Assembly (NCBI RefSeq): GCF_025398035.1
Contig: NZ_CP104558.1
Span: 3,142,501 to 3,206,500, forward strand
Length of the DNA: 64,000 nucleotides
Source of the DNA: Rossellomorea vietnamensis
GTDB taxonomy: Bacteria > Bacillota > Bacilli > Bacillales > Bacillaceae_B
Direction of reading: 5' to 3'
Shown here: piece after piece, positions 53,100 to 60,386 of the stretch
Position numbering within the stretch: position 1 is the first letter of the stretch
Layout: each line of letters opens with the position of its first letter
Made by a program: the position numbers and the translations under genes
Notes under the pieces: generated by a model
What the model saw: only the letters and a program-made list of their open reading frames with translations
What the model was told of the DNA's origin: nothing
The model's database searches: none

Positions 53100-53822
53100 T
53101 CAATGCTTTCTCCGTGCAAAATCCACAAACCGGAACATGTCCAGCCTGTGCCGCGATTCTGTGTACTCAAACAACGTCGCATCTTTCAAATGGACATAGT
53201 TCTTCACAACTACTACATGATCATATTCATTCAGATCCAGATACTCCCGGTCTTCATCCGTACACTCTTCCACAACAATTTCTTTTTTGGCAAAATCGAT
53301 GGGCAGTCTGAGCTCTCCCTCGAGATATTCATAGATGGAGTTCTCACATATTTCTTTTGTCAGGAGAGGGACTTGATCTTTAAGAAAATAGGACTTGTCC
53401 AAAATGATCCTTTCGCCGCCGATTTTACGGGAACGGACGACTTTCCAAATTTCAGCGTCACGGGACGTTTCTAGTTGAGTAGCGATCCCTTCATCGGCAG
53501 AAATCAATCCGAAGTCGTGGACAAACGTCTCGATCTGATCGCGACCCATGGAGGTCTGCAGCTCTTTAAAGCTTACCAGTCCTGAGATGGGAAAGCTCAT
53601 GCGGGACACGTCGAGGACGAGGGAGCCTTTTCCGCGCAGTTTCTGTATCAGCCCTTTTTGAGCAAGTAATGTAAGCGCTTTACGAATAGTCTCACGTGAA
53701 GTGGCATAAATCACCGAGAGCTCGTTTTCCGATGGCAGGATCGAGTTCGCTGTGTACGTGCCGTTCTGTATTTTTTCAGAGAGATCCTCGAAGATTTGTT
53801 GGTATTTATTGCTTTTCGTCAT
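53100..53822 (-). CDS. treR: Trehalose operon repressor TreR (GntR/UTRA)
   Basis: The 240-residue product has a GntR winged helix (LPSENELSVIYATSRETIRKAL, LRGKGSLV) and a UTRA effector domain ending ESRHRLDMFRFVDFARRKH, which is close to the B. subtilis TreR C-terminus. TreR represses tre genes until trehalose-6-phosphate binds. Its operators are visible at treP and treA about 7-8 kb away. In B. subtilis treR follows treA directly; here an LXG operon and two other genes lie between. No operator is seen at its own start. Confidence 0.95.
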   Translation of the reverse strand: MTKSNKYQQIFEDLSEKIQNGTYTANSILPSENELSVIYATSRETIRKALTLLAQKGLIQKLRGKGSLVLDVSRMSFPISGLVSFKELQTSMGRDQIETFVHDFGLISADEGIATQLETSRDAEIWKVVRSRKIGGERIILDKSYFLKDQVPLLTKEICENSIYEYLEGELRLPIDFAKKEIVVEECTDEDREYLDLNEYDHVVVVKNYVHLKDATLFEYTESRHRLDMFRFVDFARRKH

Positions 53823-53940
53823 AATATCACCTGCTATTATTTTACCATAATTAATAGGAAGAAATGAGATTGAACTTGAGTGTTGTGAATATTTTCAATA
53901 GAATGGAGATAGTGCAAATTTTAGAAAAGGGTGAAGAGCA

Positions 53941-54549
53941 TTGTCGAAACAGCATTGGAAGAAAATCATGTTGGGAATTGGCATGAGCACGTTATTATTG
54001 GGTGCTTGTGGGGCAGACGAAGAGAAGAAGGAAGACAAAGAGACGGCAAAGAAGACGGAAGAGGTCAGCCCGAAAGATGATCCTGCGACTGATGAAGCGG
54101 CATCCCTGACCCAAATGACGCAGATCGTGGAGGATGCAAGTGAGCTGAAGGAAGCGGAAGGGATCCCGGCAGAAGAAAAATCGGCGATCGACGCTGCCTT
54201 TAATCAATATATCAATGCCTTTAACGAAGAAGATTTCGAATCATATATGAGTGTCATCTCGAAGACACCGGTGAACTTCAAGTACGAAGATGAAGAGCGC
54301 TATGTGAAGCAGATCTTTGATAGTGTCGATTCGAAGCGTACGGTGGATAATGTGAAGATCATCAACTATGCCGGCAAGAAAGCGGATGTGTATGCAGAAA
54401 TTAAAGCGACGACGAAAGATCCGAACAGTGATAAGGAAGTGACCCGTTCAGGGAAGCAGGTAACCGTCTTCCATAAGAAAGAAGATGGATGGAAGGTTGC
54501 AGCGATTTTCTTCTTGGCAAGTGAGGGAGAAGAGGAAGCGACGGAATAA
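53941..54549 (+). CDS. Lipoprotein with NTF2-like domain
   Basis: The TTG start lies behind GGGTGAAGAG. The 202-residue product has a lipoprotein signal (GMSTLLLGAC, Cys near 23), a charged Glu/Lys linker to about residue 75, and a C-terminal domain (INAFNEEDFESYMSVIS, VTVFHKKEDGWKVAAIFF) with the cone-like NTF2/SnoaL pattern. Function is unknown. It is a single gene with its own strong terminator, convergent with the spo0E-like gene. Confidence 0.8.
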   Translation: MSKQHWKKIMLGIGMSTLLLGACGADEEKKEDKETAKKTEEVSPKDDPATDEAASLTQMTQIVEDASELKEAEGIPAEEKSAIDAAFNQYINAFNEEDFESYMSVISKTPVNFKYEDEERYVKQIFDSVDSKRTVDNVKIINYAGKKADVYAEIKATTKDPNSDKEVTRSGKQVTVFHKKEDGWKVAAIFFLASEGEEEATE

Positions 54550-54554
54550 TGAAG

Positions 54555-54582
54555 AAAGGCTGTGCCCGGGCACAGCCTTTTA
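54555..54582. terminator. Bidirectional terminator
   Basis: AAAGGCTGTGCC pairs with GGCACAGCCTTT over a 3-base loop (the full stem reads CCCGGG at the tip). T-tract follows on the plus strand; the end of the spo0E-like gene abuts it. Confidence 0.92.
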
Positions 54583-54747
54583 TTTTTGATTCAATTGGTG
54601 ATAGAGGTTAAAGAGTTCATCAAGTTCCTGGCTGAGTTTCACCGTCGCGGGATGTGAGAAACCATGGTATTGGGCAAAGTATTTTAGTTCCAGACGTTTT
54701 GATTCCATTTCTTGCTTGAGGGTTTGAACCATTGGAGCAGCATTCAT
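54580..54747 (-). CDS. Spo0E-like aspartyl-phosphatase, 55 residues
   Basis: A 55-codon frame runs from ATG 54747, 8 bases behind AAAGGAG, to TAA. The product is MNAAPMVQTLKQEMESKRLE then a second helix with HPATVKLSQELDELFNLY. SQELD is the signature of Spo0E-family phosphatases, which form a helical hairpin and dephosphorylate Spo0A-P or, for some members, other response regulators. The position, 70 bases from the LXG operon end, suggests an independent unit. Its presence supports a spore-forming host. Confidence 0.85.
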   Translation of the reverse strand: MNAAPMVQTLKQEMESKRLELKYFAQYHGFSHPATVKLSQELDELFNLYHQLNQK

Positions 54748-54816
54748 GGCAGGAACTCCTTTTTCCTTTATTATCCCATATAAGTGTTTAAATGTTAACT
54801 CGAAAACGGGTTAAGT

Positions 54817-55044
54817 TTACTTTTTAAAAAATTTAGAACGGACAACAAGCAAAAGGATGGCAAAGCCATAGTTGACCACGGCAATGACCGTAAATGCAGG
54901 AAGCTGTTCAGGCATGGAAGTGCCGGTGAAAATGGCAGGGCTGATGATGGCCAGTGGCAAGGTTCCGCTGATGAAGCCCATGATGGCAAATACAAGGAGT
55001 CCGGTCCGGATGATTTTTCTTAGGGATGGATTGTCTGAAAACAT
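54817..55044 (-). CDS. Two-helix membrane protein, putative LXG immunity protein B
   Basis: The 75-residue product has two hydrophobic segments (LLVFAIMGFISGTLPLAIIS and FTVIAVVNYGFAILLLVV) and a basic end (RSKFFKK). It is similar over most of its length to the 81-residue product at 55781: RKIIR versus RKLIR at the front, IFFKK versus KFFKK at the end, and QLPAF versus QLPAI in the middle. Last gene of the LXG operon. The immunity role is inferred from position and membrane location. Start behind AGGAGGTG. Confidence 0.75.
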   Translation of the reverse strand: MFSDNPSLRKIIRTGLLVFAIMGFISGTLPLAIISPAIFTGTSMPEQLPAFTVIAVVNYGFAILLLVVRSKFFKK

Positions 55045-55055
55045 CGGTACACCTC

Positions 55056-55439
55056 CTAGTAAGTATTTTCCTCACGGTCGGCTTCTTCACGAATCTTCTT
55101 ATCTTCATCGGTCACGTAGCCGTTATGTAAAACCTCTTCGATCAGGTTCCTGTTAAAGAAAACATTGTAGTCTGGCGAAATATTGCCTTCCGGGTAAGGA
55201 ACCCCGATATAGTCGTATTGTTTATTCGTACTCACCTGGATTTGATTGTAGCCATAAATCATGACCGATTTATCCACTTTAGACAGCTTTACGACGGTTC
55301 CAATGGGAAGAAGCTTAGTCGGATCCAGGCTTTCTTCTTTTACTTCCTCTTTCTTATCAGGTTTATCGGCAGTTGTCTGGCTGCAGCCAAGTAAAGTGAA
55401 TGTGATACATATAAGCATAAATAGAAATTTAATTTTCAT
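55056..55439 (-). CDS. DUF4176 lipoprotein (LXG operon)
   Basis: The ATG at 55439 lies 6 bases after AAGGA and gives 127 residues with a lipoprotein signal (LICITFTLLGC). The mature domain (LLPIGTVVKLSKVDKSVMIYG, VPYPEGN, VFFNRNLIEEV) closely matches the cytoplasmic DUF4176 product encoded just upstream. Its start overlaps that gene's end by 11 bases. DUF4176 proteins accompany LXG toxins; some have been described as targeting factors. A lipid-anchored version is unusual. Confidence 0.85.
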   Translation of the reverse strand: MKIKFLFMLICITFTLLGCSQTTADKPDKKEEVKEESLDPTKLLPIGTVVKLSKVDKSVMIYGYNQIQVSTNKQYDYIGVPYPEGNISPDYNVFFNRNLIEEVLHNGYVTDEDKKIREEADREENTY

Positions 55440-55737
55440 CTTGGTTCCTTTCATTCTTACGATTCTTCTCCATATCCTCTTCTACTTTTTCCCTCATCAG
55501 TTCTTCTGCAGGAGAAACGAGTCCCGGATGGATGACGCCTTCGATAAGCTCACGATTGAAGAAGACGTTGAATTCTTCTGTCAGGTTTCCCTCTGGATAA
55601 GGGACCGCTATGTAATCGAAGATGTTTTCGGTCTTTTTTTGAATTTGGTGACGGCCGTAGATCATAACCGGTTTGTCTACCTTTTTTAACTTCACGACCG
55701 TTCCGATGGGGAGGAGGGTGGTGTCTTTTTTACTCAT
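55429..55737 (-). CDS. DUF4176 protein (LXG operon)
   Basis: The 102-residue product lacks a signal. It reads TLLPIGTVVKLKKVDKPVMI, then YDYIAVPYPEGNLTEEF-like FDYIAVPYPEGN and VFFNRELIEGV. It is a DUF4176 protein of the kind found beside LXG toxins and probably cytoplasmic. With the membrane protein upstream it makes the first of two gene pairs; the second pair (55056 and 54817) looks like a duplication in which this protein gained a lipoprotein signal. Confidence 0.85.
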   Translation of the reverse strand: MSKKDTTLLPIGTVVKLKKVDKPVMIYGRHQIQKKTENIFDYIAVPYPEGNLTEEFNVFFNRELIEGVIHPGLVSPAEELMREKVEEDMEKNRKNERNQDEN

Positions 55738-55780
55738 CGTATATCCCTACTTTCCTGAAGAATAGTGAGCAGGGGATGAC

Positions 55781-56026
55781 CTACTCTTGAGAAATCTTTT
55801 CCTTTTTAAAAAAAATGGCACGGATGGCGATGGAAGCTGCACACGTTCCGTAAATGACCAGGGCCAAGATCAAGATGGCCGGCAGCTGGGATTGCAAGTC
55901 TTCCTGTGGTATTCCCCATGTGACGAGGACAATCAAGCTAATGGTCCCCATGAGGCCCATAAAGATGGGATAAATAAGCAGGAGCAATCGAATTAATTTT
56001 CTGGATTTGTCTTTGGTGGTTGGCAT
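55781..56026 (-). CDS. Two-helix membrane protein, putative LXG immunity protein A
   Basis: The ATG at 56026 lies 6 bases after AAGGAGG, giving 81 residues starting MPTTKDKSRKLIRL; in-frame starts further up lie inside the toxin gene. Two hydrophobic segments (LLLLIYPIFMGLMGTISLIV and LPAILILALVIYGTCAASI) and a basic tail (FFKKEK) match the layout of the 54817 product. It follows the LXG toxin gene by 19 bases, the usual site of an immunity gene. The immunity role is inferred. Confidence 0.78.
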   Translation of the reverse strand: MPTTKDKSRKLIRLLLLIYPIFMGLMGTISLIVLVTWGIPQEDLQSQLPAILILALVIYGTCAASIAIRAIFFKKEKISQE

Positions 56027-56045
56027 GTGATCCTCCTTGATCTGG

Positions 56046-57521
56046 TTATTTCTTATCTTCTTCAAGTCCGCCTTTGACTCCTACGCCAATTCCGTAGGCG
56101 GCATAAACCCCGGTTTCCATCCCGACTGAACCACTGACACCTGCGCTGCCTAAGGATACATCGACAGCGATGTATGGATCATAATCGAAACCAAACCACT
56201 CTTCCAGGGGTTCGTAGCCAAACCAATTCAGGGGTTCAAGTTTTAGTTCCGTTTTGGCGGCGGCAACTCCTATACCTGCACTTGCCGTGTAGTTTTCGAC
56301 GTTTGCTTTCGCTTCTGCCTGACCAAATGCCAGGTCAAGGGCAGCAGGTGAATTGTCGTGGGCAAAGGTCGTTTTCGATACGTTTGCTTCAGTTTTCAAC
56401 CCGATATTTTGACCGTAGAGAAGCGCTTCACCTGTGGATTTGAATGAATAAGGAATGTCGGCGTCCATCTCTCCGAATAAAACCTTTTGCTCCACAAAGG
56501 AGGGAACGTCGTCCATATTATTGGTATTTACGACAGAGCCGTCTAAATTAAATGCAAGGTGACCCTCATCATAGTCATTCGTAAAGTTCAGACCTGCGTT
56601 CCCGACACCGTCAGAACCAAATCCATCTTCTACTTTTTTATCTATGACATATTCATTTTTCTCCGGAGGGTAGCATACCCTGTAAGAAGTTTGGGCTTTA
56701 CCAACACTTGACATAGCAAGATCATCTGAATAATAAGAGATGAATGAACTGGTATTCCCCTGCCCGTTCAGCATCAGCAATTGCTTCAGGGAATCGTATT
56801 CACTCGAAATGGTCATTCTGGATACTAGCAGACTTTCAAACTCCAACTTGTCTGAGAGCGTACTCATGAAAGGCTGGCGGTGAAAGGATTGATTCAATTC
56901 TGTACCGGAGTAGCTATCGACTGTGATCTTCCCATTCTTAAACATTCCCTCTATTTCATAAATATAACGTTTCATCAGCTGAATGTCATGGTCCACAGTA
57001 TCCAGGGCTTTCGTTTGGTCCGTGTCAAAAGAAGTTAAATCCTCCAGGGTCTGTGTGATTTTCTGTTCGGCTCGTTTCGTATTACTGAGGAACGTCTGGT
57101 CCTGGATGGAAGGGACATGAATGATATCCCGGATGGCGTCCAATGCCTGATTCGTCTCATCTACGAGATCCAGGGTGGTGTTTTCCGTTTTGTTCAGGCC
57201 ATCCCTCAGCTCCCCATCGAGGAATGGTTGACGAATAAATCCTGAAGTGTCGGATTCCAGTTGAATGGAGGCCGACTTCAAAGCGGTCAGGACCCTTTCA
57301 TAGTTTAGCAGGGTAAGGCTGTAGAACGTCAGAAAAGGGGTGTGAAGATCCTGGTAGAAAGACCTGACGGCGTCACCACCCTGCCCGCTGAAGGCATCAT
57401 GGGAACCGGAGAACTGCTCGACGGCTTGCCTGAGCCCCGTCAATTGTTCTTTCTGGGTTTCCAGCTTGCTTCGTAAATCTTCTATACCGCTATGTAATGA
57501 TTGGTTATCAAGAGTTTTCAT
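56046..57521 (-). CDS. LXG-domain type VII secretion toxin
   Basis: The 491-residue product has an N-terminal LXG domain (about 1-205): DLRSKLETQKEQLTGLRQAV, FSGQGGDAVRSFYQDLHTPF and a long helical run to DIQLMKRYIYEIEG. A middle region (about 215-360) has a beta-rich pattern. The C-terminal 130 residues are Gly/Ala/Val-rich with alternating small residues (ASAGIGVAAAK, SLGSAGVSGSVG, YGIGVGVKGG). No known catalytic motif (deaminase, nuclease) is seen. Together with adjacent membrane proteins, a membrane-active C-terminus is possible. The first two operon genes would be its Lap/WXG-like partners. Confidence 0.88.
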   Translation of the reverse strand: MKTLDNQSLHSGIEDLRSKLETQKEQLTGLRQAVEQFSGSHDAFSGQGGDAVRSFYQDLHTPFLTFYSLTLLNYERVLTALKSASIQLESDTSGFIRQPFLDGELRDGLNKTENTTLDLVDETNQALDAIRDIIHVPSIQDQTFLSNTKRAEQKITQTLEDLTSFDTDQTKALDTVDHDIQLMKRYIYEIEGMFKNGKITVDSYSGTELNQSFHRQPFMSTLSDKLEFESLLVSRMTISSEYDSLKQLLMLNGQGNTSSFISYYSDDLAMSSVGKAQTSYRVCYPPEKNEYVIDKKVEDGFGSDGVGNAGLNFTNDYDEGHLAFNLDGSVVNTNNMDDVPSFVEQKVLFGEMDADIPYSFKSTGEALLYGQNIGLKTEANVSKTTFAHDNSPAALDLAFGQAEAKANVENYTASAGIGVAAAKTELKLEPLNWFGYEPLEEWFGFDYDPYIAVDVSLGSAGVSGSVGMETGVYAAYGIGVGVKGGLEEDKK

Positions 57522-57537
57522 TTTCCTCTATTTCCTC

Positions 57538-57822
57538 CTAACGCGACCGGATGGAAGCGGAAATGGTGTCGTCGACTTCTTTAAAGTCCTGGATGGCGTT
57601 GGCCGCAGATGCATTATTCGCTGTCAGGAGGTTCTTATATACCCGGGCGACATCCTCCAGCTGCGTATTCAATTCGTTCAATCTCGTCACAACGTCCAGG
57701 TTATTGGAGGACGCCATGTCCTTTACTAGGGTTGGTTCAAAAGATTCCGTGGCAGCCTGGATGTTCTTCAAGGATTCATTGATTTCACCCATGCGCAGGA
57801 TAATGTTTTGGTTCATGGTCAT
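57538..57822 (-). CDS. Small WXG100-like partner protein (YwqI/DUF5344-like)
   Basis: The 94-residue product is almost all helix (INESLKNIQAATESFEPTLV, VVTRLNELNTQLEDVARVYK) with no signal peptide. Size, position between the YwqH-like gene and the LXG gene, and pattern match the YwqI-type proteins of Bacillus LXG operons, which probably pair with the LXG domain for type VII export. Its ATG overlaps the upstream stop by 4 bases. Confidence 0.82.
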   Translation of the reverse strand: MTMNQNIILRMGEINESLKNIQAATESFEPTLVKDMASSNNLDVVTRLNELNTQLEDVARVYKNLLTANNASAANAIQDFKEVDDTISASIRSR

Positions 57823-58187
57823 CTTTCCTTTCGCTGTTCTTGCTCTATACGGGCACGTTCATTGGCGATGCTCGTTTCGAGGGACTGGATCTCTGTCCGG
57901 AGTGAGGCGATTTTGTCTTCGATGGTGGTGATGGCTGTATCCAATTGGTTATGAGATAGATCTTTATAGGAAAGCAACATATCTTCCCGTATTTCCGAGA
58001 AAGCTTTGGCTAATGTACCCTGCCAGGTAGTGGGGGTAAGGTCCGGTGCTGTAACGGAAGATTGATGCTGAAGAAATTCTCCCTGAAGGGCATTGAGGCT
58101 GGAGAGGGAATTTCTCAAGCGTACAAGCTGCTCTTTTTTTTCATGTAGTTGGGAAGTTAAATATGATAAATAGGACAAGACTTTCAT
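57819..58187 (-). CDS. Small helical partner protein (YwqH/DUF5082-like)
   Basis: The 122-residue product is a helical hairpin with QLHEKKEQLVRLRNSLSSLN, a TPTTWQGTLAKAF segment at the turn (the W-x-G motif) and a long second coiled coil ending in RARIEQEQRKER. This matches the YwqH-type first gene of LXG operons. The ATG at 58187 is very close to GGGGG; a TTG at 58178 is 9 bases away and could be the true start. First gene of the operon. Confidence 0.82.
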   Translation of the reverse strand: MKVLSYLSYLTSQLHEKKEQLVRLRNSLSSLNALQGEFLQHQSSVTAPDLTPTTWQGTLAKAFSEIREDMLLSYKDLSHNQLDTAITTIEDKIASLRTEIQSLETSIANERARIEQEQRKER

Positions 58188-58326
58188 CCCCCTTTTTAAT
58201 AGTAAACATACAGATATAATGGTATCAAATGGAAATAGTAGTTGGGTATGGGTGATTTGTACTGAAGTTGACTTCGTGACTTAACTACCATATACCCATA
58301 TTATGGGTTTTTAATCGTCTTTACGT

Positions 58327-58360
58327 GAAAAAAGGCATTGCTCAAATGAACAATGCCTCA
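58327..58360 (-). terminator. Terminator of treA
   Basis: On the minus strand AGGCATTG pairs with CAATGCCT and runs into six T. Confidence 0.92.
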
Positions 58361-58366
58361 TCTTCT

Positions 58367-60052
58367 TTATTTAGTCAATCGGAACACCACAGACTCATAA
58401 GGACGAAGCGAAATTTGAGAATACACATTCTTCGCATCATCATAATTCGAAATCAGAATCTCACTCGACCAGCCTGCAACATCCACCTCATCCGGAAGCG
58501 TGAACTCCGTCTCTCGACCGTAGAAGTTATTCACCACAAGCAGTTTTTCGCCGTCACCATTCCGTACATAAGCAAAAATGTCCGGGTGATCTTCCAGAAT
58601 CAGCTGGTAGTCACCATCCACGATGATGTCATATTCCTTACGGAGGCGGTTCAGCTTCTGGTAGTGATAGAAGACAGAATTTTCGTCATCCAGTGCCTGT
58701 TCCGCATTGATTTCCTGGTAGTTCTTCGCCACAGGGATCCAAGGGGTACCGCTTGTGAACCCGGCATTCTCGTTACTGTTCCACTGCACCGGTGTCCGTG
58801 AGTTGTCACGGGATTTATGCCGCAGGATCTCGAGGATCTCTTCTTCCGTTTTTCCTTGTTCCTTCAATATATTGAACGTATTGAGGGACTCTACATCTCG
58901 ATACTCCTCGATGCTCGTGAACTTTGGATTTGTCATTCCGAACTCTTCCCCCTGATAGATATAAGGGGTACCCTGCATCATATGGATCGTTGTCGCGAGC
59001 ATCTTAGCCGATTCGTTACGGTACTCACTGTCATCACCGTAGCGGGACACAATCCTAGGCTGATCATGGTTGCACCAGAAGAGGGCGTTCCAACCGCCGC
59101 CTTTGTTCATTTCACGCTGCCAGGTAGACAGGATGTCCTTCAATTTCAGGAAGTCGAAGTCAGCCACCGACCATTTCTCCCCGTTCGGGTAATCCACTTT
59201 CAAGTGATGGAAATTGAACGTCATGCTGAGCTCATTGCGTTCCGGGTTGGAATACTTGATACAGTTGTCGATCGTGGTCGAAGACATTTCCCCGACGGTC
59301 ATGATGTCGTATTGGGAGAAGACTTCCTTGTTCATTTCCTGCATATACTCATGAACCTTGGGACCGTCCGTGTAAAACTTGCGTCCGTCCCCGGGAGCAA
59401 CCGAACCGTCATCATCAGGGAAATCCTGATCTTTGGAGATGAGGTTGATGACGTCAAGACGGAAGCCGTCGACACCTTTCTTCAGCCAGAAGTGCATCAT
59501 GTCATACAATTTCTTTCGCACCTCATCGTTCTCCCAATTCAAATCAGCCTGAGTGACGTCAAAGAGATGAAGGTAGTACTGACCTGTTTCCTCATCATAC
59601 TGCCATGCGTTCCCTCCGAACTTCGACTGCCAGTTGGTCGGTTCGGATCCGTCCGGCTTGCCGTCTTTCCAAATATAGAAGTCACGGTACTCATTGTCCT
59701 TCGACTTCCGGGACTCAATGAACCACTGATTCTCTGTCGACGTATGATTGATCACGATGTCCATGATGATCTTGATGCCGCGGGAGTGAGCTTCCTCCAG
59801 AAGCTCATCGAAATCCTCCATCGTCCCGTACTCTTCATGAATATTGAAATAGTCGCTGATATCATAGCCGTTATCGTTCTGAGGAGACTTATAAATCGGC
59901 GTGATCCACACCACATCAATCCCAAGCTCCTTCAAATAATCCAGCTTCGCCGTAATCCCCTTAATATCCCCAACGCCATTCCCCGACGTATCATAAAAAC
60001 TCTTCGGATAAATCTGATACACAACCGACCTCTTCCACCAAGCCTGCTTCAT
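58367..60052 (-). CDS. treA: Trehalose-6-phosphate hydrolase (GH13)
   Basis: The ATG at 60052 gives 561 residues starting MKQAWWKRSVVYQIYPKSFY; an in-frame TTG at 60097 adds 15 residues not expected for the family. GH13 motifs are complete: MDIVINHTS, GFRLDVINL (nucleophile Asp), MTVGEMSS (acid Glu) and FWCNHDQPR (stabilising Asp). It splits trehalose-6-phosphate into glucose and glucose-6-phosphate. It lies downstream of treP and has its own TreR-operator promoter at 60339-60368. Confidence 0.95.
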   Translation of the reverse strand: MKQAWWKRSVVYQIYPKSFYDTSGNGVGDIKGITAKLDYLKELGIDVVWITPIYKSPQNDNGYDISDYFNIHEEYGTMEDFDELLEEAHSRGIKIIMDIVINHTSTENQWFIESRKSKDNEYRDFYIWKDGKPDGSEPTNWQSKFGGNAWQYDEETGQYYLHLFDVTQADLNWENDEVRKKLYDMMHFWLKKGVDGFRLDVINLISKDQDFPDDDGSVAPGDGRKFYTDGPKVHEYMQEMNKEVFSQYDIMTVGEMSSTTIDNCIKYSNPERNELSMTFNFHHLKVDYPNGEKWSVADFDFLKLKDILSTWQREMNKGGGWNALFWCNHDQPRIVSRYGDDSEYRNESAKMLATTIHMMQGTPYIYQGEEFGMTNPKFTSIEEYRDVESLNTFNILKEQGKTEEEILEILRHKSRDNSRTPVQWNSNENAGFTSGTPWIPVAKNYQEINAEQALDDENSVFYHYQKLNRLRKEYDIIVDGDYQLILEDHPDIFAYVRNGDGEKLLVVNNFYGRETEFTLPDEVDVAGWSSEILISNYDDAKNVYSQISLRPYESVVFRLTK

Positions 60053-60081
60053 ACCACATGCACCATCCTTCACATATTTTT

Positions 60082-60264
60082 GAGGGACGGACCTCAACTT
60101 TTTAGCTCATCCGCCTCATTTATTTCATATCATCATTGATTTAATGCGATTTGTTCTTGAAAGGTCTGCCTGTTTAGAGGGACGGACCTTCCATTCTTCG
60201 TCACAAACCCTTATCTAATAGGAAAAGACGCTCCAAAACAAGCAGATTTGAAGGTCCGTCCCTC
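60082..60264. repeat. Three copies of the GGTCCGTCCCTC repeat between treA and treP
   Basis: GAGGGACGGACCT occurs at 60082-60094 and, with a further T, at 60177-60190; AAGGTCCGTCCCTC at 60251-60264 is its inverse. The last two face each other 60 bases apart. The same sequence forms the terminator stem at 14203. Confidence 0.8.
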
Positions 60265-60338
60265 CCAAGAAAAAGGGAGACAAACATCCCCGTCACTATC
60301 CCTTACAGATAAGTGCTAAGAATTGATTTGTCCCCCTA

Positions 60339-60368
60339 AGTTTAACTTGTATATACAAGTTGTTGCAA
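60339..60368 (-). promoter_or_regulatory. treA promoter with embedded TreR operator
   Basis: On the minus strand TTGCAA (60363-60368), 18 bases, then TAAACT (60339-60344). The spacer holds the perfect 18-bp palindrome AACTTGTATATACAAGTT (60344-60361), which contains the TTGTATATACAA core of the B. subtilis TreR operator. Confidence 0.75.
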
Positions 60369-60386
60369 CTGTTTTCTCTCTATTGT

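Noticed and set aside
58817-60139. 440-residue frame on the plus strand opposite treA
   Set aside because: It is the antisense shadow of a clear GH13 gene, has no ribosome site or family signature, and codon pattern follows treA.
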